A stretch of 64,000 bases of DNA from Adenophora triphylla var. japonica (taxonomy: Eukaryota; Streptophyta; Magnoliopsida; Asterales; Campanulaceae). The translations under genes and the position numbers were made by a program. The number at the start of each line of letters is the position of its first letter. Within the stretch, counting starts at the first letter, position 1. The notes under the pieces were generated by a model. That model was not told where the DNA came from. It ran no database searches and saw only the letters and a program-made list of their open reading frames with translations. Of this stretch, positions 11,230 to 21,330 are shown piece after piece. The stretch lies in contig JAFEMH010000527.1 of the NCBI GenBank assembly GCA_022495995.1, positions 310,001 to 374,000 of the forward strand. The letters are read 5' to 3'.

Positions 11230-12790
11230 GTCTAGGAACTCGTTCCCGCTCCCGAACTTGAATCTCTACTCTTCCTCCGCCTCGGTCCCAGGGAGGTCTT
11301 TGGTCTAGGTATGTTGAAAAAGTCGGTCGGACCTCGTCTTGGCTCGGGTATCGTGTGAGCGGTGGATCAATCGATGCGAGTAGCTCTCGGTACTACTCTT
11401 TCTGCCTCAAGACCTCCTGCGAGCTATCACTTCGGGATCATTTCTCAAAGCGGCTCTCCGAATCTCCCGTCTCTCATGTCTTTGCAATGTCGCCGGTGAT
11501 TTCATCGGGGTTGCTCTTGGCCTCCATGCCTCTTAATGTCCATTTGGAAGAATAGTACGCCCCAAAACACTCTCGGCGTCGAGCCTCTATCATCGGTGTA
11601 CGGGACCTTCTTGCTCCTCGTACCATGTCGGATACTCGGTGGTCGAAATGTGCTACCTCTAGTCGACGGAGTAGTGGTCGTATCGGAAGAAAGCCCTCTA
11701 GAAATGCTGCAAAGAAATGTGTAGTACTGAGGCTCGGTCATAATCATCGGCATTGTATTAGTCGTCAGCTGCTCTCTCAAAGTCCGAATAGGTCTGCTGC
11801 GGGTATCCGTCTTGTCTGCTCACTAGAGATGGAATGCAAAAGGATGATACATGTAGTCCGGAAGTCGGACAATAAGCGGCCCGTCTGAATATCTCTCATA
11901 GTACGCAATCCCCATGCCGGAATCCAATAGTACGGGTTTGCGGTCTCATATCGGGCCAAGGCCAACCTCCTATGCCAACTCTCGGTAGCGGCATCCCTCA
12001 ATATCTGCGCTGTCCGGTCACCCAAGGTAATGCCATCTGCCCTGCAGCGGTGGCGAGATCAACGAAATCTCTCATACGGCCACAATGATAGTAATGCAGT
12101 TGCTGAACCCATGTACTCGGATCCTCAGGCTAATCTATCAATGCCGTGGTATGTCTCCGCTAGCAACGGTGGAATGATGTCCATCGCTCCTGTCCGGATT
12201 GAATATGCCGGATGTCAACTCCTCGATCACCTCTCGAGTGCTGATGATCTCTAACGGCGTAGGCTGGACACACTCCGATGTAGCCGCGAAGTAGTGCGCG
12301 GACGGAATGAGCAACATGAATATATCTAAGGAAGTGGATAGATCAAACGGTCAGGGCTGGTCCGACTCAACGGCTATATGAGTCAAGTCTATGAATCTAT
12401 CGTCAACGACAATGCCCGATACCCGGTCTGGCTGATAATCCCAAGAATTCAAATAGTTGATCGTGGCGATCGTCTGTCTCGAGGAAATGCCACAGTCCTC
12501 GACTCAGCCACACCAGTCAGTGCTCGAAAATCCTCCATCGTTGGCATCAGATCGTTGTACGATAGGGTGAACACATGTCGCTCCGAATCCCAAAAGCACG
12601 AAGCAGCTCGGAGCAGATCCCAATCAATCTTCCAATCTTTTAGAGACCAGATGCATGGCATGCTATACCTCCTGTCAATAAGTTTCCGGTGTTGTTTTTG
12701 GTGAAAGCGCGTGAGTTCAAGAATGTCTTGTTGAAATTGATACTCTCGGGAAACAATTTCTCCATTGTAATGCTCCATGCTGCCTTAAAT
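11230..12790 (-). pseudogene. DUF7745 / plant-mobile-domain-like ORF, decayed
   Basis: On the minus strand from about 12778, the translation contains SLKDWKIDWDLLRAASCFWD, then HVFTLSYNDLMPTMEDFRAL. This fits the pattern 'LLRA..FWD....F.....DL.PT.E.F.AL' of the plant DUF7745/transposon-associated family. Further pieces are SLDIFMLLIPSAHYFAATSE (about 12330), STREVIEELTSGIFNPDRS (about 12240), QILRDAATESWHRRLALARY (about 12000) and PIRTLREQLTTNTMPM (about 11780). The frame changes several times and stops intervene, so it is not an intact gene. It lies upstream of TNP2 on the same strand inside CACTA-1, either as transposon cargo or as a captured piece. The family call is moderate. Confidence 0.45.
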
Positions 12791-13165
12791 TGGGGCTGCT
12801 GGGACTTTTTACCTATTGATATTGTGAATAATTGTAAATTGTTAATATTTAAAATTAGGTTTAGAATTGGGGTTAGCTTCTTAGTATCAACAAATCTTGA
12901 GCTCTAGTTCAAACTAAACTAAAGGATAATGGTGTCCCTACCTAACCACCTACTCTGTCCTTTAAGTGCATGTTTGATAAACCTATCCCATCCCGAAATG
13001 CATGATTATATGAAATGCAAATATCACTTTGTCTACTTGCTTTATAATCGAAAATAAAGAAATTTTGGCTTTTGCATAGACCTAAATTATTACTATTGTG
13101 AATAATTTTAAATATTAATATTTAATTCTTTGTTGTAAAATATATAATTTTACAATGATGAATTA
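12790..13165. other. non-coding A/T-rich segment
   Basis: No gene or clear repeat is visible between the DUF7745-like remnant and the foldback. Confidence 0.5.
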
Positions 13166-13979
13166 AATTAACATTTATAAACAAGATGAGAGTCGTTATC
13201 ATCCACAACTATCAAAATCCTATCTCAGCTTAGACCAAGAAAGACAGAGCAAACAAGTTCTCGACAGTTTGAGCAAATGATTTTACATTTAATATAGGTT
13301 TTTCAGTTTCTTGCCCTCCTCTCTAAGAATCTCAAACATCACGGCCATGTCTTGACGGTGCTGTTTTACTCTTCACTGGTGTTATACGGTCACAAGTAAA
13401 AACAAAGTAACGGTATAACACCGGTGAAGAAAACAAACTTTCCTCCAATTTTTCAATCTCCACCTTCCATTTACCCGAGATCCTGATTGCAGAATCTTCC
13501 TCATGAGCTTGAAAGCTGGCGGTGTTGCCCTCAATCTCACGGTTGCTTCGCACTCAATCTCATGGTTGCACATGCGAAGCAGCGTGAGATTGAGTGCGCA
13601 ACCGTGAGATTGAGGGCACCGCCCGGCTCAAGCTCGAGGAAGATTACAATCGGGATCTCGAGTAAATGGAAGGTGGAGATTAAAAAATTGGAGGAAAGTT
13701 TTGTTTTCTCTTCAGTGTTATCTTGTTACCTTGTTTATACTTGTTACTCTTCTCAACGGTGAAGAGTAAAAGCAGTCTTGACAAGAACATGCTGTGATGT
13801 TTGAGATCCTTAGAGAGAGAAGAGGACAGTGAAACTGGAAAAACTCTTATTAAACAGAAAATCCTTTGCTCAAACTGACAAGAACTTATTTGCTCTATCT
13901 TTCTTGATCAAAGATGGATGGATTTTGATAGCTGTGGGTGAGAAAGGCTCTCATCTTATTTATATTTTAAGATGTTAAC
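13166..13979. repeat. 0.8-kb foldback (two arms of about 395 bp)
   Basis: The left arm (about 13166-13562) and right arm (about 13585-13979) are imperfect inverted copies with a 22-base loop at 13563-13584. Matching pairs include CTCAATCTCACGGTTGC against its inverse, ATTTACCCGAGATC against GATCTCGAGTAAAT, AGAAAGACAGAGCAAACAAG against its inverse, and terminal TTAACAT against ATGTTAA. It has no reading frame of note. It could be a snap-back MITE or a source of double-stranded RNA. Confidence 0.85.
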
Positions 13980-13997
13980 CACCAACCACAATACCCT

Positions 13998-14102
13998 AAG
14001 GTGCATCTAGGGTGCCAGGATTGATATCAGGCGCTCAAACGTAGGCGATATTACATCACCGTCCGCGATGCCGTCAATCGCCCCAAAATGGGATCTAGAA
14101 CC
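13998..14102. repeat. about 100-bp direct repeat, copy 1
   Basis: The sequence starts AAGGTGCATCTAGGG and ends ATCTAGAAC. It recurs with few changes at 15615-15716, on the other side of the hairpin array. It is G/C-rich compared with its surroundings. Confidence 0.9.
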
Positions 14103-14170
14103 ACTAAGGTAGTGTGCGGTTGAATATGTTACATTATTGATACATTCACCCCCTTCCTCCCCCTTTGACT

Positions 14171-15460
14171 TTAAAAGACTTGAAAATTAGATATTTAGTA
14201 ACTTATCTAATTGTTGCATATGTAACATGTTATGTTTACTAAATATGTAACATGTTATATTTACTAAATATAACATGTTACACCAGTGGAAAATATCAAG
14301 TCTATTGCACAAGCATTTGGCCCAAAGATTGAAACTTTAAAAGTAGATTTACTATTATAATTAATCAGAAAACAAGAAAATCCCCAACTCCAGTTTTTGT
14401 ATCTTCTACAAACTGAAGTTGGGGATTTTCTTGTTTTGATTAATGCTAAATCTACTTTCAAAGTTTCAATCTTTGGACCTAATGCTTGTGCAAAAACTGA
14501 GATTTTCCACTCCAGCATAACCCCATGGTAGTGGTTGTACGTGATAGTAGTGGAGTTGGATTAAAAGACTTGAAAATTAGATATTTAGTAACTTATCTAA
14601 TTGTTGCATATGTAACATGTTATGTTTACTAAATATGTAACATGTTATATTTACTAAATATAACATGTTACACCAGTGGAAAATATCAAGTCTATTGCAC
14701 AAGCATTTGACCCAAAGATTGAAACTTTAAAAGTAGATTTACTATTATAATTAATCAGAAAACAAGAAAATCCCCAACTCCAGTTTTTGTATCTTCTACA
14801 AGCGAAGTTGGGGATTTTCTTGTTTTCTGATTAATTGCTAAATCTACTTTCAAAGTTTCAATCTTTGGACCTAATGCTTGTGCAAAAAACTTGAGATTTT
14901 CCACTCCAGCATAACCCCATGGTAGTGGTTGTACGTGATAGTAGTGGAGTTGGATTAAAAGACTTGAAAATTAGATATTTAGTAACTTATCTAATTGTTG
15001 CATATGTAACATGTTATGTTTACTAAATATGTAACATGTTATATTTACTAAATATAACATGTTACACCAGTGGAAAATATCAAGTCTATTGCACAAGCAT
15101 TTGACCCAAAGATTGAAACTTTAAAAGTAGATTTACTATTATAATTAATCGAGAAAACAAGAAAATCCCCAACTCCGGTTTTGTATCTTCTACAAGCGAA
15201 GTTGGGGATTTTCTTGTTTTCGATTAATTGCTAAATCTACTTTCAAAGTTTCAATCTTTGGACCTAATGCTTGTGCAAAAAACTTGAGATTTTCCACTCC
15301 AGCATAACCCCATGGTAGTGGTTGTACGTGATAGTAGTGGAGTTGGATTAAAAGACTTGAAAATTAGATATTTAGTAACTTATCTAATTGTTGCATATGT
15401 AACATGTTATGTTTACTAAATATGTAACATGTTATGTTTACTAAATATAACATGTTACAT
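14171..15460. repeat. tandem array (period about 390-394 bp) of long-hairpin units
   Basis: Units start TTAAAAGACTTGAAAATTAG at 14171, 14561, 14955 and 15348; the fourth is truncated. Each full unit holds a long inverted repeat (14287-14513, 14677-14904, 15071-15299) with arms of about 105-110 bp and a five-base loop (TCTTC between TTGTA and TACAA). The stem core is AAGAAAATCCCCAACTYC and its complement. Each unit also has a near-perfect 37-base palindrome built on TGTAACATGTTATATTTA (for example 14246-14282). There is no coding capacity. Confidence 0.92.
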
Positions 15461-15614
15461 ATTTGATTATGAGTACGGTTATTTATCGTTTTCTTTATAG
15501 TGGCATATGTTTTCTTCTATTCGTTAATATTACTAACATATGTTTTCTTCTATTCGTTAATATTACTAAATATGTAACAAACTAGGATACGGCGTATCCT
15601 AATTTGTTTCATAT

Positions 15615-15716
15615 AAGGTGCATCTAGGGTACCAGGATTGATATCAGGCGCTCAAACGTAGGCGACATAATCACCGTCCGCGATGCCGTCAATCGCCCCA
15701 AAATGAGATCTAGAAC
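15615..15716. repeat. about 100-bp direct repeat, copy 2
   Basis: This is the partner of 13998-14102, in the same orientation. The pair brackets the hairpin array. Confidence 0.9.
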
Positions 15717-15721
15717 TAGAT

Positions 15722-15852
15722 GTTCCTAAACTATTTCATCCACAGTTTTCTTACTTATTTGTTTGTAATTGAAGCAAATAATACTAAGTTTACACCTTGT
15801 CTAATTCCTCCCATTAGTGTTACCTCTGAACAGAAATCATACTCCATTAAGT
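15722..15852. repeat. about 130-bp direct repeat, copy 1
   Basis: The stretch from GTTCCTAAACTATTTCATCC to ATACTCCATT recurs at 16407-16533. Differences include CTGAACAG in this copy against CGAACG in the other. Confidence 0.85.
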
Positions 15853-16406
15853 ACTATGCTATGCTTGCCAAGGTTGGAGTCCACCACTACAACGGAAGTA
15901 AGTTAATTTGATGAGCCTAATTAGTTTCGTGTGATTGTTATTTTTTGGTGAGATCATTATTTTTGGTGAATGAACCCCTGTTAGCTTAGTAGGGCTTCGC
16001 CACTGACCATACACGTGACAATAATTACTCCTTGGCGTGTTCACACGGTATTAACATATGATATAGATCTCCTCTCGTACATGGAACAATTATAGGAAAG
16101 AAATGTGATTCACTTACATGCATGCTATACTTAAATATCATGGACAGAAATGGCCATTGTCGTCTAGAACTACTCTAGCTCTTTAATTCTTTCTTTCTTT
16201 CCTTCTATCTTCCTCATAATATACTTGATTTCTCATATTATGTGACACATTAAGTAATAAAGACAAGTAATGCTATAATAAATAGGGACAACTTAGCAAC
16301 AAAAAATGAGTTAAGCAGCTAGATTGATGATGCTAGTTCCTGGGCTTTAAGCAAAATTTATGATTTCAATAAGAGAAGAGATGTAAAAAAGCAAGTATAA
16401 CTTGTT

Positions 16407-16533
16407 GTTCCTAAACTATTTCATCCACAGTTTTCTTACTTATTTGTTTGTAACTGAAGCAAATAATACTAAGTTTACCTTGTCTAATTCCTCCAATTAG
16501 TGTTACCTACGAACGAAATCATACTCCATTTAG
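16407..16533. repeat. about 130-bp direct repeat, copy 2
   Basis: This is the second copy of 15722-15852 in the same orientation, about 685 bp downstream. Confidence 0.85.
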
Positions 16534-16539
16534 AAAGCA

Positions 16540-17640
16540 GTGATATACATTACTTACATCCCAACGTGTTCTTTACGGGAAAATAAATTTCAGCTAACGC
16601 ATAACTCGTAACTACGCCACATCAACCTTTTTTCTTTGACTAGTGCAGTTTAAATCACATCGCCTAAAGCTACAGAGAACAACTGTTAGGTTTGAAACCC
16701 AAATATCCTAAAATCATTTCTAGCACAATCTATGTCCCAAAAACAAAGTAACAATTGTCTAAGAAGCAAATGGTTCGAAATTGCCTAATAATCTTAATTG
16801 CACCTAAAACATTTCATTTCAAACTAGGTGTCAAATTTGAAATTCAAACTAGGCAGGACAGATGTTGGCATACACAATTGGTTGTAAAAAAAAAAAAGAT
16901 AATCCATAAAGTAAATGTTAGATATGGGACAGACGTTAAAAGAATACCCACATCTTCTATTAATTAGATCCAAGGGAGTATAACTTTATAACATCAAACA
17001 ACAATAGCCCAAACGAAAACAAGAGTTTTACAGATTAAAACAAGCTTACAACAAAATCAAAAAAAGATAAATGGAGCACAGAAACCAAATCCTGAAAACT
17101 TGAACGTCTTTCGACTTCTAGGATTCAATTAGGTCACGAAAAACATGAGTAACCACAAGATCATCAAGTATTCATGCTAAGCACTCAAAGAGGGGGTCAT
17201 ATACTCTACATAACAGGTCATTATTAACTGAACCAAATCCAATGTCTAATTTTAACTCAATTAATCAAATAAACAGATGGTTGTAATCATTTTTAGCATA
17301 AATTCCCTCTTAATTAATAAAGAGAATCCAACTCAGATCTAATTTTAACCTAAAAATATGTAAGAATTTGAGCACATTATAAGTTCACGATGCAGTTAAA
17401 AAAAAATAAAATTTTGAGCACATTATAAGTTCAAATAGAGTAAAATCCACTTACTGAGCAAGAATTTGAGCAAGAATTTGACAAAGAAATAGTAGTTTAG
17501 GGATTATCAAACACAGATTCAAAAAAAAAAATCACAGACAGATTCACAGAAACCGAAATAGGTCACGCCAAAATCAGAAAAATTCAATTAACAGCAAATT
17601 CATATTCACAACAAATTAACACCCTATCCTCGAATTAGAA
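16540..17640. other. non-coding interior of CACTA-1
   Basis: A/T-rich, with short near-repeats such as 'tttgagcacattataagttca' (about 17366 and 17412). No gene is recognised. On the minus strand it may be the intron behind the 5' leader exon at 17670-17900. Confidence 0.4.
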
Positions 17641-17669
17641 CTACTTATTTGAAAGAAATCGAAACATTT

Positions 17670-17905
17670 ACCTTGATTTGATTAGAGCAAGAGAGAGAAA
17701 CACGGTGGAGAGGCGACGGTGGAGAGGTTGAGAGGTGGACGGCGACGGACGGCGACGGCGGCGACAGTGGAGAGGTGGACGGACGGCGGCGTGAGCTTCT
17801 TCTTCTTCTTCTTCTAGGTCGCACAGAGAGATAGCGGGAAGAGAGAGAAAGCGGGAAGAGAGAGAGGGAAATTTGTGGCGTAATTGATATCTGAGGGATA
17901 AAATG
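17670..17905 (-). other. probable untranslated first exon / promoter-proximal region of the CACTA-1 transcript
   Basis: A G/C-rich, pyrimidine-biased stretch on the minus strand ends at AATCAAG|GTAAATG, a good splice donor at about 17672. It lies directly inside a subterminal repeat block and upstream of the minus-strand transposase genes. A leader exon in this place is usual for En/Spm elements; the assignment is inference. Confidence 0.35.
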
Positions 17906-17924
17906 AGTATTTATAATTTCCACC

Positions 17925-18140
17925 AGCGACGGAATATTCCGCCGCTAAATATTAATTATAGCGGCGGAAATTAAATTCCGACGCTATAATTAATATATAG
18001 CGGCGGAATATTCCGTCGCTGATAAATCCGACGCTAAACTATACGTACGCTCACCTGGATCGATGACATGTCACTCTCACCGACGGAAATTTCCGCCGCT
18101 GATTTTAAATTCAGCGACGGAAATTTCCGCCGCTATTATT
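17925..18140. repeat. inner subterminal-type repeat block of CACTA-1
   Basis: Copies of AGCGACGGAAT, GCGGCGGAAATT and inverse forms are dense here, as at the true ends, although the right TIR is 3.2 kb further on. This is the left boundary of the palindromic right end. Confidence 0.8.
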
Positions 18141-18175
18141 AATAAATATAATTGTTTTTATTATATTTTTGAAAA

Positions 18176-18365
18176 AATATTTATGATATTTTTGAAAAAA
18201 TAAATAAATCATAAATATTTATTAATTTTAATTTTATAATGCCATTATTTTTATTTATATAAAATATGAAAGTTATTTTAAATTACTCTCAAAAAAATAA
18301 ATATGAGTCAATAAATATTATTTTTGAAAAAATAAATAAATTATAAACCCTAAACCTAATACCAT
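18176..18365. repeat. inverted-repeat arm (left) around the CCCTATA/DnaJ block
   Basis: About 190 bp from TTATGATATTTTTGAAAA to AAACCCTAAACCTAATACC is repeated in inverse orientation at 20577-20770 with almost no differences. Confidence 0.9.
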
Positions 18366-19360
18366 ATACACTATACCCTATACACTATACCCTATACCCT
18401 ATACCCTATACACTATACACTATACCCTATACACTATACCCTATACCCTATACCCTATACCCTATACCCTATACCCTATACCCTATACCCTATACCCTAT
18501 ACCCTATACCCTATACCCTATACCCCTATACCCTATACCCTATACCCTATACACTATACCCTATACACTATACACTATACCCTATACACTATACCCTATA
18601 CCCTATACCCTATACACTATACCCTATACCCTATACCCTATACCCTATACCCTATACCCTACACCTCTATACCCTATACCCTATACCCTATACCCTATAC
18701 CCTATACCCTATACCCTATACCCTATACCCTATACCCTATACCCTATACCCTATACCCTATACCCTATACCCTATACCCTATACCCTATACCCTATACCC
18801 TATACCCTATACCCTATACCCTATACCCTATACCCTATACCCTATACCCTATACCCTATAGGGTATACCCTATACCCTATACCCTATACCCTATACCCTA
18901 TACCCTATACCCTATACCATATACCCTATACACTATACCCTATACCCTATACCCCTATACCCTATACCCTATACCCTATACCCTATACCCTATACCCTAT
19001 ACCCTATACCCTATACCCTATACCCTATACCCTATACCCTATACCCTATATACCCTATACCCTATACCCTATACCCTATACCCTATACCCTATACCCCTA
19101 TACCCTATACCCTATACCCTATACCCTATACCCTATACCCTATACCCTATACCCTATACCCTATACCCTATACCCTATACCCTATACCCTATACCCTATA
19201 CCCTATACCCTATACCCTATACCCTATACACTATACCCTATACCCTATACCCTATACCCTATACATATACTTATACACTATACCCTATACATACTATACC
19301 CTATACACTATACTTATACTTATACCCTATACCCTATACCCTATAAACTATACCCTATTC
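18354..19360. repeat. (CCCTATA)n heptamer array, about 1 kb
   Basis: About 140 tandem copies of CCCTATA (TATAGGG on the other strand), with CACTATA variants concentrated at both edges. The unit differs by one base from the Arabidopsis-type telomere heptamer CCCTAAA. One internal orientation flip occurs near 18860 (CCCTATAGGGTATACCC). Confidence 0.95.
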
Positions 19361-19519
19361 CCAAATTGGTAAATTGCATACAATTTTAAATTTTTTATCC
19401 AAAATAAAACAAAAACAAGATTAGTCCAAAACAAGGAACTAACCAACTATTAGACAACACTGGGAGATTATTGTCTCATAAGTCATAACTAAGATATCCG
19501 AAAACAAAGACCCACATCA

Positions 19520-20331
19520 TTACCGCTGAGCACACCGCACTCTCTCGGCCCCCACCACCGTGCATGTCATCATCTACATCATAAGCTTCAATGTTGACAT
19601 CGTGAAGGGTTGTCTCCTCGCACTCATCATCAAGCTCCATATCCGTCATCCGCGATGAAGGCTTAGGAGGCAAGACACCCTCTAGGGCCTTGCATTGTTC
19701 GGAAGTCAAGGAATCTGGGAAGTCGAACCTGCATTCGGACCCGCACAGAAGGAGAGAATTGAAATGTGGAATTACTCGAAATTAAAGATGAAATAGCACT
19801 GTGGTAAGAGCGGCTCGATATTTGTTTTTTTCAAATTCAATTGCTGAAGAGAGAGAGAGAGAGAGAGGATGGGAGAGAGGGATTTAGAGGTGTCTGATTA
19901 ATTTGGTTTGAAAGTTTGAATTGGATTATCTGCTTGTTGTTCGTTCGGAAATTTTGAAATTTTAAATGAGCGCCAACTTGGCGCGCTGTTTATTGTGAAA
20001 TTAATCCATCCGATCCGGTCCAGCTTTTTGTAGATCTGAAATTGAAAAGGAGAGATTTTGCATTTGACACCCTTGGAATTTAGGTAAACGATATTTAGCC
20101 CCTAACAAATATTTCATCACCCTTTCGCTTGAACTTTGGGTGCTCTTTCTGTTGTAGTACAAAGACTATGTCTCCAGTAAGAGTGTCAGGAGCTTCATCG
20201 GCTTCTCCTGGGAATGTAATTTTCTGTCCATTTTGCATACCCTTCTCCACAACCACTTCCAAGACCTTCTTCTCCTGTACAACCTTTTCGCCCTTGCATT
20301 GTGGGCAGCGGTCCTTGTCATTGATAGGGCA
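19520..20331 (-). pseudogene. captured type I DnaJ (HSP40, ANJ1/J3-like) gene fragment
   Basis: Two separate pieces of one DnaJ gene lie on the minus strand. 20331-20108 encodes CPINDKDRCPQCKGEKVVQ, then LEVVVEKGMQNGQKITFPGE, DEAPDTLTGDIVFVLQQ and EHPKFKRKGDEIFV, i.e. the end of the zinc-finger region and the start of the C-terminal substrate domain. About 19735-19520 begins after a CAG acceptor and encodes FDFPDSLTSEQCKALEGVLP, TDMELDDECEETTLHDVNIE and DDDMHGG. A one-base shift then brings in RVRCAQR and a TAA stop, resembling the prenylated CaaX end of plant ANJ1 proteins. The J domain, most of the zinc fingers and the exon between the pieces are missing. It sits between the two CCCTATA arrays inside CACTA-1, as expected of transposon capture. 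Confidence 0.85.
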
Positions 20332-20590
20332 TATGGTATAGGGTATAGGGTATATGGTATAGGGTATAGGGTATAGGGTATAGTGTATAGGGTATAGTGT
20401 ATAGGGTATAGGGTATAGGGTATAGGGTATAGGTATGTGGCATAGGGTATGTGGGCATAGGGTATGTGGTATAGGTATGGTATGGGTATAGTGGTATATA
20501 GTGGTATAGTATATATAGGTATAGGTATAGGGTATAGGGTATAGGGTATAGGTGTAGGTATAGTGTATAGTATATAGGGTATTAGGTTTA
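20332..20590. repeat. (TATAGGG)n array, inverted partner of the main heptamer array
   Basis: A shorter, more degenerate array of the same heptamer in opposite orientation (GGGTATA on the plus strand), with GGCATAGGGTATGTGG variants. Confidence 0.9.
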
Positions 20591-20770
20591 GGGTTTATAA
20601 TTTATTTATTTTTTCAAAAATAATATTTATTGACTCATATTTATTTTTTTGAGAGTAATTTAAAATAACTTTCATATTTTATATAAATAAAAATAATGGC
20701 ATTATAAAATTAAAATTAATAAATATTTATGATTTATTTATTTTTTCAAAAATATCATAAATATTTATGA
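20577..20770. repeat. inverted-repeat arm (right) around the CCCTATA/DnaJ block
   Basis: This is the inverse of 18176-18365, starting GGTATTAGGTTTAGGG. Confidence 0.9.
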
Positions 20771-20834
20771 TATTTTAATGTTTTTTAGTTTGTTATTTTG
20801 TTAATTAGTTCTAAAAATAAACAAAAATTACATT

Positions 20835-21330
20835 TTATTATCAGCAACGGAATATTTCCGTCGCTGATAAATAAAAAAATATTAAATTATCAGCGGCGGA
20901 AATATTCCGTCGGTGTTTAATAATAAAAAAAAAAAACATTTAATTTCACCGTCGGAAATATTCCGTCGGTGTAATATTTCAAAAAGAAAAATAAAAAATA
21001 TTTTAATTTCACCGTCGGAATATTTCCGACGCTGATAAATAAAAAAATAAAAAATGATATATTTTCACCGGCGGAATAATTCCGTCGCTGATAAAGATTT
21101 AGCGGCGGAATATTCCGTCGGTAAATCAACCGCCAAATTAGCGGCGGAAATAAACGAATATTCGAGGAATATTCGTTTTAGCGGCGGAATTTAGCGGCGG
21201 AATTAAATTCCGTCGCTAAATTTGACGCCAAAATAATTCCGACGCTAAAGTCTATATTCCGCCGCTATTTAGCGACGGAATATGTCCGTCGCTGTTAATT
21301 CCGTCGCTAAATGACCTTTTTCTGGTAGTG
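20835..21330. repeat. CACTA-1 right subterminal repeat block and TIR
   Basis: Repeated CAGCGGCGGAAATATTCCGTC-like motifs end in the TIR CCTTTTTCTGGTAGTG at 21330. The AAA target duplication follows. Confidence 0.88.

Larger units (their letters stand above)
4161..21330. mobile_element. CACTA-1: En/Spm-type DNA transposon, 17.2 kb
   Basis: Terminal inverted repeats of about 30 bp begin CACTACCAGAAAAA and differ by one base in the A run. A three-base AAA duplication flanks them (4158-4160, 21331-21333), and the Copia-A LTR reads through when the element is removed. Subterminal regions hold many direct and inverted copies of GCGACGGAAATTTCCGCCGC-like motifs. Both classic plant CACTA genes are present on the minus strand. 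The right third carries a foldback, tandem hairpins, CCCTATA arrays and captured DnaJ exons. Frameshifts in the transposase suggest it is not autonomous now. Confidence 0.93.

Noticed and set aside
14171..15460. CRISPR-like array
   Set aside because: The units are about 390 bp, fully repeated with no unique spacers, and lie in plant DNA within a transposon.
17645..17923. Arg/Ser-rich minus-strand frame near the inner CACTA-1 end
   Set aside because: It has a good splice donor but low complexity and no family similarity. It is better explained as an untranslated leader.
18354..19360. True chromosome telomere or interstitial telomere
   Set aside because: The unit is CCCTATA and not CCCTAAA, it is flanked on both sides by transposon sequence, and an inverted partner array is present.
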